Assembly (NCBI GenBank): GCA_033296885.1
Contig: MU863907.1
Location: forward strand, 124,001-188,000
Reading direction: 5' to 3'
DNA from: Triangularia verruculosa
Taxonomy: Eukaryota; Ascomycota; Sordariomycetes; Sordariales; Podosporaceae
Length of the DNA: 64,000 nt
The stretch's first letter is position 1. Each line of letters opens with the position of its first letter. Positions 55,985-64,000 of the stretch are shown in pieces. The position numbers and the translations under genes were made by a program. The notes beneath the pieces are model-generated. The model was not told the DNA's origin. It ran no database searches and saw only the letters and a list, made by a program, of their open reading frames with translations.

Positions 55985-56687
55985 CTACTGCTTGGCCCTT
56001 GGATCGGGGAACTTCTCCTCCTGGCCTGGAACCGGGAAGCGGAAGGCGCAGAGGAAAGGCCACATTTGAGCCTTCGTCGACATTAGCATGCATCACAATT
56101 GGAGGTAAAAGAGAGGGATAGAGCTCAGGGCGGGAACTTACATTCTCTACATCCCAGACACCTTCCTTGGCGTAGACATCACCTCGCAACAACTCCTTGA
56201 TCTCTTCACGGGAAGAAGCACTGATCACTATGGTGCTACCGGCAAACGAGAATTTGGCGGGGTCAGCACCCTGGGGTGGCTCATTGAGAACGGCGCCGCC
56301 CATCTTGAAGACGCCCGCGTCGACGGCTGGTCTGAGGGCGCCAAAGTGTTGACTTGTTTTGTGCGATAGTTTGTTAGTATATGCCTGAATAGGGAAGAAG
56401 ACGACATGGAGACTAGAAAGAACGTACGGCCGGACCTCGAGACGCTTCTCATGAGCCCCTGGGAAGTCAGGAACGACGACGAGCCATTCGATCTTGTGCG
56501 GGATTTCGGTGGAAGTCATTGTTCTGATGGGTTGTTGATGGGTTCTGATATTATGTGGTGGTACAGCAATGGACCTGACTCTGCGATATAATACGGACTT
56601 ATTGAGAAGAGTGAGCTTGTTGAATGTTGAAGAAGAAGAAGATGAAGAAGAAGTAGTGGTTGCAAATGAGCGCAGAAGTGATGCCAT
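55985..56687 (-). CDS. YCII-domain (YciI-like) protein with mitochondrial-type N-terminus
   Basis: Three exons: 56687-56428, 56352-56142, 56071-55985; introns of 75 and 70 nt. The product is 185 aa. Residues 57-185 form a YCII-related domain (EIPHKIEWLVVVPDFPGAHE, LRPAVDAGVFKMGGAVLNEP, TIVISASSREEIKELLRGDV, GVWDVENAQMWPFLCAF). The first 56 residues are Ser/Thr/Arg-rich with no acidic residue before Met57, as in mitochondrial presequences. An internal ATG (56519) would give a cytosolic form starting MTSTEIPHK. YciI-like proteins are small dimeric alpha/beta folds; a conserved His-Asp pair has been suggested to act in catalysis, but the reaction is unknown. A continuous frame through the introns exists, but splicing restores the family's C-terminus and the conserved RPQHFGALRPAV junction. 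Confidence 0.85.
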
Positions 56688-57417
56688 GAGGTGGAGTCGT
56701 TAACTCTGTTAATAAACGGGCGAGCAGGTACAGTACCACGCCACCTTCTTCTGATGGATACACCGATGAACGGACGAATATGCAAGAAAGAAGGAGCGGA
56801 CGATTTAGTATGTGCCGAGAATGGGCAGGAAAAGGAGTGAGCAGGTTCGCTTATGGGCGGATATAGCGGAGTGCGGAAAGTGATACTGGTCAAGATGGCA
56901 GTGAGAGTTGTAGGCTTGTCAAGTGTCCTCCGAACGAATGCCGACGATCGCCGCAAGGGGGGTGAATTGGCGGTGCGGGGCAGCCGGATGGATGCCGCGG
57001 GGAAGATGCTAAGTAAAACCTTCCATTGCGGACTTCAAGACCGAGGAACTTCGCCCTCGGTGGTGTAAGGTAGCTGATAACACGATCCTAGTTACGGATT
57101 TAGTACTGGAATACACAGGTTTCTGGGACCTGATCTCACAAAAATCGACTTGAAGGCGCGCCCATTTGTTGACTTTCAAGTTGACCCCACCTACTATTTG
57201 GAGATCAGGGGTCAGTGTCAAAGAGACAAGATGCGCCAGGTTTGGGAACTCAGCACGATATAAAGCATATGACGAATTTGGCCCAGTGATGTCGAGCGTG
57301 GATATATCAAATCATTGGCCTTCAGTACGCCGGTGTTTTGAGATTTCGCTACCACTCTCTATCTCGTACTCGAAGCACGCCCTTAGAACTTGGACGATCT
57401 GTCAACCTCCATTATAC
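56688..57417. other. intergenic between two minus-strand genes
   Basis: Promoter region of the YCII gene and 3' flank of the UBX gene; I see no further gene. Confidence 0.45.
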
Positions 57418-58483
57418 TTAGTTGGCAATGATGGCTGCACTGGGCACAAATCCAGCCTCCTTCAGGGTCATGCCGAAGTCGACACCGGCCTCGAACGTCT
57501 TTCTTGGAAAGTTGATCTGGAAGCTCTGAACAGGCACCCCGGTCTCCTCCTCTACAGCATGCGCCACCTCGAACAAGGTCGTCTCGCTGGGGTAGGTCTT
57601 CATCAAGTTACCCTTCTGCTTGGTCTGGATTCTGAGTCGAGCCGTAGCCGCCGATGAGCCGGACGAAGAAGCACCACCGAGAGAAGCCAGCGGAGTGGCG
57701 GGGGCAGCAGCTGGGGCTTGTGGCGCTCTGCCTTCGCGGAGAGCTTTGGCTTCCTCTTCCTTGCGCTTTCTCTCCGCCTTGTCGGCCTCAATCTTCGCCT
57801 TGATACGCTTCTTGGCTTCGGCATCGGCGATCTTCTCCTGCTTCTTCTTCTCGACATCCTTGAGCCTCTCCTTGCGCTGAAGCTCCTCCTTGAGCTCTTG
57901 GGAGTCCTTGGTAGCCTTCATGCGAATCTGTTCATTGCGCTTGGCGGTCTCCTTGTCCTGCTCGGACTGAACAGCTTTCTTCGCAGCGAGCTTGGCTCGA
58001 AGCTCCTCAAGTCTCGCCTTCTTCTCCTCTTCGGTTAGCGGGGCGATCTCATCGGTAGATTCGGAGAATGACTGATGGTCCCTGCGGTGGTGTTAGCAAC
58101 AGGGGCTGGCGAAGCAGATTTCAGGTAAAATACGGACGTCTTGGCGGCATGGAACGAAGCTTGATCATGAGTTCTAAACTTCTTGCCACAGTCGTCACAA
58201 ACTATCGACTGTGCGGTCTCGCCAGTAGGGATACTGGGTCCTGCCCCCTCTTCGTTGTCATCCTCAGCTGCAACCTGATTTTGGGCCTGGAGCTCTTCCA
58301 ATGACTTCTCCTGGTTTGCCTCCAGCCAGTCAAGGGCCTGTTGCACTGTATCGAGTGTTAGGTCTGAATTCGGGATATTTGCAAACGAATCAACTTACAG
58401 TTTCCGGTCTTCTTGGCGGCAAGTTCAGCACGAGCCTGCTCGAAGCCCATGGAGAGCAACACATCGAGATCGGCGGCTGTCAT
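57418..58483 (-). CDS. UBA - zinc finger - UBX protein (p97/Cdc48 cofactor, UBXN1/SAKS1-like)
   Basis: Three exons: 58483-58399, 58345-58138, 58081-57418; introns of 53 and 56 nt. The product is 318 aa. Residues 1-45 are a UBA domain (MGFEQARAELAAKKTGN, then QQALDWLEAN), which binds ubiquitin. A C2H2-like finger follows (CDDCGKKFRTHDQASFHAAKTDH), then a conserved PLTEEEKKARLEELR segment and a long Lys/Glu coiled coil. The C-terminal 80 residues form a UBX domain (RLRIQTKQKG, FPRKTFEAGVDFGMTLKEAG), the Cdc48/p97-binding ubiquitin-like fold. The layout fits the UBXN1 (SAKS1) group, which brings ubiquitinated substrates to p97 and influences ER-associated degradation. The UBA domain needs the first splice to be complete. 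Confidence 0.92.
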
Positions 58484-59565
58484 TTTGAGTGAAGTCAAAT
58501 ATTTGACTGGTGGGTGGTGAAGACAATGGTGAAGGTAATGACGGTGGGTGCTAAGATCCAGCCCAGGTGGTGTAGTTGGGGAGTTGTGAAGTGGGGGAGG
58601 TGTAATTCCCGATCAGTGAGGCAGGCTAAATTTATACGATGGAGAAGTGAACAAGATTTAAAGCATAGGCAATTCTGCGCTACGAACAAGCAAAAAAGCA
58701 AGAACTATGATATTTAGAGCAACGTGGCTTTGAGCTATCTGGGAGATGTTTGAAATTTCGAATCAAACCTATCCTTTGCACTTCTGCTGACCAGTTTCAA
58801 CCTTGCGAACTGGTCATGACAGCCCCAAGAACCAGCGTGTGTAAGAACAGTGGGGTAAGAGTAATTAAGTGATGACCCTCATGTTTTGCACAGCCTGGGC
58901 TCTGGAAGTTGTCAACTCCCTCAAATTTGGGTACATACATCCGGCTCGTAAATACCAGAAAGCTAGACCTACCGTCTCAGAGTTGCCATGTAATCAATAC
59001 CACGGGCTCTGTTCACAAAGTTTTGAAGAGAAAGGAGCGGGATGAATTAGTAACTCGGACCCATTGTTCCTTTGGTAGCAACCCAATTGGAGCCCAAGAA
59101 CAGCTGGCTTGGAAGCAGCCCAGCCCAAACCCTCCACTTGGAATGGCACTGACACGCTGGACCATCAGCACGGGCCCACGAATCTGGGTGGCCCTAGACT
59201 CGAATCAGAAGTGGTCGAAACCTGGCCAAGAAGCAACTTTGCCGTCACTCTGCTGTGCTGCGCTCTGGTCGGAATGTCGTAAGACACCTCATATCCAAGC
59301 TCTAACCAACAGCCTTTCCGTCGCGACAACTCTCCGCCGCTCGCCATCTCGCTCGCCCTCTCTGGTAGACTCTCCGCGCCCGGAACGAGACGAAAACCTC
59401 CCGTCGCACGATATCTGCACAACAAGCGCCTCCTTTTGGTGCACCAACATCGCGATTCCGTCACCTCGGCTCCACCAAACGGTCGCAGCAAAACATACAC
59501 GCAAACATCTAAACGTTTTTTGCTAGGAACGCCCGATATCCTGCTATACTTGCTTTACCGCCATC
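58484..59565. other. intergenic, divergent promoter region (UBX / SCS2)
   Basis: Gap between divergent genes. A 205-codon plus-strand frame ends at 59526 but begins with TTG, has no domain and lies directly upstream of SCS2, so it reads as promoter and leader. Confidence 0.45.
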
Positions 59566-60860
59566 ATGTCTGTCGAGATCGAACCCTTTGAGCTCGGCTT
59601 CCGCAGTACGTCCTGCCTACGTCGCCAATAATTATACAGGGGAAGAGTCGAGCTGACCAAGCTAGGGCCATTTACTGTCGAGGTTGCGCAGGTCCTCAAG
59701 ATCAAGAATACCAACAAGGAACCAATTGCTTTCAAGGTATTTTCAGCTATCTTTGAAGATGTGTTTTGATATGCAACTCGCTAACCGCCTCTCTTTTCTC
59801 CTAGGTTAAAACGACAGCCCCTAAGCAGTATGTCTCGAGACTTCGCGAATCCCCACAATAATTACATTCGCCTAGGGGGATGGTGTTGCTAACTGTCACA
59901 GGTACTGTGTTCGACCAAACTCTGGTCGTGTTGAGCCCGGCCATGAAGTTGAAGTCTCAGGTAAGTACATCTTCTGACATGATTACAAAAACATGAGCAT
60001 TTGGTGGCTGACATATATGCAGTCCTCTTGCAGGCTATGAAGCAGGAGCCTCCTGCCGATGCAAAGTGCCGCGACAAGTTCCTGGTTCAGTCTGTAACCA
60101 TCACCGGCGACAAGGACTTCACCAACGTTCAGCAGATTGTGGGTCTTGTCCACAAACGACGATGAAAAAATATCATACTGACCAGTTTGGCTTTGCAGTG
60201 GGATGGGGTACCAAAGTCGGCAATTCAAGAAAGGAAGATCCGAGTGTCTTGGCTCGCTGCCAATGAGGATGGCAATGAGGACTCCGGCGTGACAACTCCT
60301 CCCCGCCGCTCACTTGCAAATGTTTGTCGTCCCATCTGGTTTTGCTATTCGCGGGGGAGGGGGATGAGAGGGTGCAAAATTCGCACTTCCATCCCCGCGT
60401 CCCCTCGTCACATGGGTGGCCAGCGCTAACCACTAGTGTATAGGGCCACGAAGATACCCCCAATGCCGCTCCTCCAGCCTACTCTTCCCCGCACGATGAA
60501 TCCACCATTATTGATAACAGCTCACCAAGCCGACCTGAGCAGGACTCGAGGGAGGAGACTGGGTCGACCGTCGCCGAATCTGCCGTGGCCGCCGTCAAGG
60601 CCACAGCCACCGAGACTTACGAGGATATCAAGGCGAAGCTCGCCCAGGCAGAGGCCACCATTGCACAGCTCAAGAACGACGCCGCGAGCGGGCTCAGGCA
60701 AAGAAAGGCGGTCGCAACCTCTGAAGATAACAAGCCCTCCGGCTCTGGCTCCCAGACTGCGCTTGCCCAGGCGACGAGACAAGGTACGGAAGGTGTGTCA
60801 GTTAAGGTCGTGGCCATCCTCTGCTTTGTCAGCTTTATGCTGGCATACTTCTTTTTCTAA
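59566..60860 (+). CDS. SCS2: VAMP-associated protein (VAP), ER contact-site receptor
   Basis: Seven exons: 59566-59605, 59666-59736, 59805-59827, 59902-59960, 60023-60138, 60199-60321, 60444-60860; introns of 60, 68, 74, 62, 60 and 122 nt. The product is 282 aa. Residues 1-125 are the MSP domain with the VAP signature (VKTTAPKQYCVRPNSGRVEPG) that binds FFAT motifs. A disordered Ser/Pro/Glu linker, a coiled coil (YEDIKAKLAQAEATIAQLK) and a C-terminal tail anchor (VVAILCFVSFMLAYFFF) follow. Scs2/VAP proteins sit in the ER membrane and tether it to plasma membrane and other organelles, recruiting lipid-transfer proteins. One exon is only 23 nt. The last intron starts with the weaker donor GTTTGT but gives the only in-frame join. 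Confidence 0.95.
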
Positions 60861-61659
60861 GCGGTATGCTGCCGGTCTGGATTATATGGGCCAGATGGCG
60901 ATGAAGTGGCTGGTCTTCTTACTATGCTGTGGTACGGCGTCGGGTTACAAGTAATCACACCAACCCTCTCAACCCCCCCCATCACACTCTATTATTACCT
61001 TCATACCTCTTCATACCCTCGCACGGAGCTCTCCTTTGTTTGTTTTACTGTTCTTGTTTTGTTATGGGTAGACGTATGGTATACGTTTGTTATGTCTATG
61101 TTTCTCCGTGTCCTTCTCTCAAGCCGTCCTGCATCGTTTCTCTGTCTCGGTGGCTGGATGACAAGAGCATGGAAAAATACCACTGTTTTCCCGATGGTTC
61201 TGTTTTCCTCTGTAACATATGGAGGTGACAGCGAGGGATAGTTTACAGCAACTAGCTAGCAAGGTCGTTTAACTTGGAATGTGAAATTAATTGGTACACG
61301 CCATTTGGTTTTTTGGTATGTGTATTGTTAACAATATGATCCGGAGTTGAACCGGCGTCTTACACAGTGTTGCGTCTGCTTGGGCTTGGTGGGATATTGG
61401 ACACAGATTGCCAAATCCCCTTTTACAACGCAGGGATGTATTTTTTTTCTTCAGATGGATGAATGGCAACGGCTTTGACACATGAAGATCCTGTTGCCGC
61501 CCAATTCTACGCCTGGAAGTCCTACTGAGCTTATATCACACAGGCAAACAGGGTTGTTCTGGAGGCCAGGGTACATCTCCCGAGAATGTTGGCACTTTGG
61601 TAATCAATGCTGGTTTCTGAAGTGGTAATTTCAACAGTGGTTCTGTATCTAGACAGCCT
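60861..61659. other. intergenic, convergent 3' flanks
   Basis: Spacer between convergent SCS2 and aldo-keto reductase genes, T-rich near 61440. No gene is seen. Confidence 0.5.
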
Positions 61660-62822
61660 TCAAAATCTCATCGTGACGGCAGGCGGCTTATTGCCCAGGA
61701 TCTCATCAATCTCGCCCAAAACATCCTCCGTCAACAGCTTGTACACCCCCAAAGCTTCCACATTCTCATAGATCTGCTCCGGCGAACTGGCTCCGGTGAT
61801 GGCACTGCTCACGTGCTTGTTCGCCAGTACCCACGCCAGGGCCAGAACGCTCAGCTTCACACCCAGCCTCTCGGCGATGGGCTCGAGCTGGGAGACGGTG
61901 TCGACCATGGCTTGGAACTCTTCCTTGCCGGTTTGCTTCCAGAAGCCGGAAATAAACTCGAGCTGGGTCTGGGCGAAGCGAGAGTTGTCTGGGATGCCGG
62001 ATTTGTATTTACCGGAGAGGATGCCTTGGCGGAGGGGAGAGAAGACGGTTAGGCCGAGGGATTGTGGGGAGCGGAGGAGGTGAGCTAAGGTGGACTCGAC
62101 GCGGATACGTTCGAGCATGTTGTACCGGGGTTGTTCTGTTTTTGCGTGTGTGAGCTTATTGCAGGGAGCATGAAGAACGGGGAGGTAAGGTACCCATCAA
62201 TGGCCCGATGAGGTTGAGTTTGTCTGCGTACCGCCATGCCTCGGCGATTTCGTCGGCGTCCCACTCGCTTGTTCCCCAGTAGAGCGCCTTGCCTGTGTCG
62301 ATCAGGTGGTTGAATGCTCTGACTGTCTCCTCCATGGGCGTATGTCTGTCTGGTCTGTGGGCGTAGATCAAGTCAACATACTCTAGCTGGAGACGTTCCA
62401 GACTCTGATTCATGCCTTCGATGATGTGTTTTCTGGAGAGACCAATGTTGTTGACCTTTCTGGTGCTGAATGCGGAACCCCAGTAGATCTTTTCCCCTCT
62501 GTTAATAGCCATGGTCATCAAGGTAGCTGGGAGGAGGACACTGGCAAACCTTTGTGGAGATAACAAGATCATTTCTCTGCCAGCCAAACTTCTTGATGGC
62601 CTCCCCCATCACCTTCTCGCTTTCGCCGCCCGCATACCCTTCAGCACAGTCAAAGAAGTTTACACCGACATCATAAGCGGCTTTCATGCAAGCAAAGGTT
62701 CCTTCTCGGTCGACATGTCCACCATAGGTGAGCCAGCCACCAAGGGAGATGGCGGAAACTTGAAGGCCGGATCGGCCAAGGAAGCGATATTCCATTTCCG
62801 GGAGATTCTCTGGAGGCGACAT
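61660..62822 (-). CDS. aldo-keto reductase, voltage-gated K+ channel beta-subunit type
   Basis: Three exons: 62822-62550, 62488-62194, 62135-61660; introns of 61 and 58 nt. The product is 347 aa. The (beta/alpha)8 fold shows the tetrad residues: Asp and Tyr in FFDCAEGYAGGESE, Lys in ISTK, His in IYAHRPDR. The NADPH-binding end carries SSAITGASSPEQIYEN. The overall pattern (MEYRFLGRSGLQVSAISLGG, GEAIKKFGWQRNDLVIST) is that of AKR family 6, the K+ channel beta-subunit group, which is common in filamentous fungi. It is an NADPH-linked aldehyde/ketone reductase of unknown substrate. The first intron acceptor is the AAAAG at 62489; other nearby AGs would break the frame or add residues. Confidence 0.92.
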
Positions 62823-64000
62823 GTTTGTTTAAAGACTCGTACTTAGAGAAGTGAGTTGAGGTTAAGAGTCTGGAAGGCTATGGGCCAGAGTACGACGAGG
62901 AGAGTAGGAAGGATATCCTTCTTATAGTTCACCACTTTTTGAACCCAGAGCAGGACATAGTATGGCATCTGGAGTAGCGGGCCGCCGTCCAGGCAAGCGG
63001 TACGGGAGCCTCCCCGGTAGATGCAGATCCGCTATGAGAAGGTCGTAGTGACAGGTGGGGGATGAATCAAACCCCCACAGCTACCCCTCTTCCATGGTGT
63101 TTTGTGGTTCGTCAAAGATAGGACGAGGCTCGAGAGCGTACCACAAACGAGGTGTCGTGGTGTTTTGTTTGGTTGGCTGTAGTCACATTACCTTGGTGGC
63201 ATTGTGTTACAGAGCACAGCCAAGGCAGCCAAACGCCTTCCGCTTGGAAGGCTGACCACAAGACGTGAGTTCGCGGTCGTTGCGAGCCTCAAGGCTCTCC
63301 CTTGGTCAACATCTCCTAAGCTTGAAGTACCCTGTCTACTCGAATTATCCGGAACGAGGATCCCCTATGTTCTTTGGGTGATGATCACGTGTAATTATGG
63401 GTTTTTTTTGGGTGTTTGGACCAATGAATCCTGGGGATCCTCTTTCCGGATAATTCGAGTAGAAGGGGTACTCTTGAGACTTGTCATCTGAGTGGACTTC
63501 GGGAGTGCCGTCATCGCAGCTAGGAAGTTAAATGCCTTCGTCGAAAAGCCGCTTGTAGAGAAACTATAGGGTGGTTAGATATGGGCTGAACACTGGGCAA
63601 TGCGACTTACATCAATCAACTTGTACGACTTCGCCCCTGTGGTTGGCTTAGGTTCAAGCTGTCCAGCTGTCACCTAAACTCAAGAGCTGGTGCATGTAAA
63701 GAATTGAACATGAAAACCTCAGCTGCCCAGCTTATTGAACCCCAATGATCCGAGCTGGAGAACGATCTGATAAATACTCGAAAGGAACGCTCTGCTCAAC
63801 ACACCACTTTCAACGCTGGATTAGGACCGACAGCCCACTTTCTCAGGCACAGGCAAGGTTCTGGAACGATACCCCTTTTTCGATCTTGGAGATCTTTGGA
63901 GCATGGGCCACCAGCTGCTCTTGGTTGGCTCCAGCAGATCAGATACCCCACAATTGAGGGACGTTCCACCGCTGCTGGCCCCTGTCCGCCACCGCCAACT
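62823..64000. other. intergenic to the window edge
   Basis: Promoter of the aldo-keto reductase gene followed by gene-free sequence containing the inverted-repeat element at 63326-63472. No coding region is supported up to the right edge. Confidence 0.45.
63326..63472. mobile_element. MITE-like element, 147 bp with 40-bp terminal inverted repeats and 5-bp target duplication
   Basis: The left end (63326-63365) and the reverse complement of the right end (63433-63472) match at 37 of 40 positions, starting AGTACCC and containing CTACTCGAATTATCCGGAA. CTTGA flanks both ends directly (63321-63325 and 63473-63477), as expected of a target-site duplication. The 67-base interior is AT-leaning with a T8 run and codes nothing. 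This is the layout of a non-autonomous DNA transposon (MITE). The superfamily is not clear from the ends. Confidence 0.75.

Noticed and set aside
55971..56687. Unspliced reading of the YCII gene as a 238-residue protein
   Set aside because: The continuous frame runs through two introns with good GT-AG and branch sites and loses the conserved C-terminus that splicing restores.
58909..59526. Plus-strand frame of about 205 codons upstream of SCS2
   Set aside because: It starts with TTG, has no domain and ends 40 bases before the SCS2 start, so promoter/leader is the simpler reading.

Overview
The window is nuclear DNA from a filamentous ascomycete, most likely a sordariomycete. The evidence is GC-moderate coding DNA, many short GT-AG introns (45-122 nt) with CTAAC/CTGAC-type branch points, CT-rich 5' leaders, and protein families in their usual filamentous-fungal form. 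I see no prokaryotic, phage, CRISPR, rRNA or convincing tRNA signal, and no secondary-metabolite cluster. I reconstructed 23 protein-coding genes, most of them spliced. Each exon join was checked for reading frame and total length.

Layout, left to right: 3' end of a CCHC zinc-knuckle (Gis2/CNBP-like) gene (+, partial); cytochrome b5-acyl-CoA dehydrogenase fusion (-); FAD polyamine/amine oxidase (+); autophagy lipid-transfer protein ATG2 (+); a four-exon 62-residue microprotein gene (-); mitochondrial NAD+-type carrier (-); complex III subunit QCR7 (+); Mnn9/Anp1/Van1-family mannosyltransferase (-); 3-methyladenine DNA glycosylase (+); Ecm33-type GPI cell-wall protein (+); SPF45-like G-patch splicing factor (-) next to a DEAH helicase Prp2/DHX16 (-); peroxisomal oxalyl-CoA synthetase PCS60 (+); an 11-knuckle CCHC protein (+); METTL7-like methyltransferase (-); ER DnaJ SCJ1 (+); a large Arg/Ser-rich DUF3824-type protein (-); ribosomal stalk protein P1 (-); UPF0662/DUF2408 protein (+); YCII-domain protein (-); UBA-ZnF-UBX protein (-); VAP/Scs2 (+); aldo-keto reductase (-).

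The genes are mostly housekeeping and are not organised as one pathway. Themes do recur: lipid and organelle contact (ATG2, SCS2, PCS60, acyl-CoA dehydrogenase), mitochondrial energy metabolism (QCR7, carrier), cell wall and secretion (MNN9 family, ECM33, SCJ1) and RNA processing (SPF45, PRP2, CCHC proteins). The most unusual items are the microprotein gene whose longest exon is 78 bases, a 147-bp MITE-like element with 40-bp inverted ends and a 5-bp target duplication near the right edge, the adjacent G-patch and DEAH-helicase pair, the hydrophobic/RS mosaic in the DUF3824-type protein, and the recurring intron positions inside zinc knuckles. I did not find a clearly new multi-gene system.
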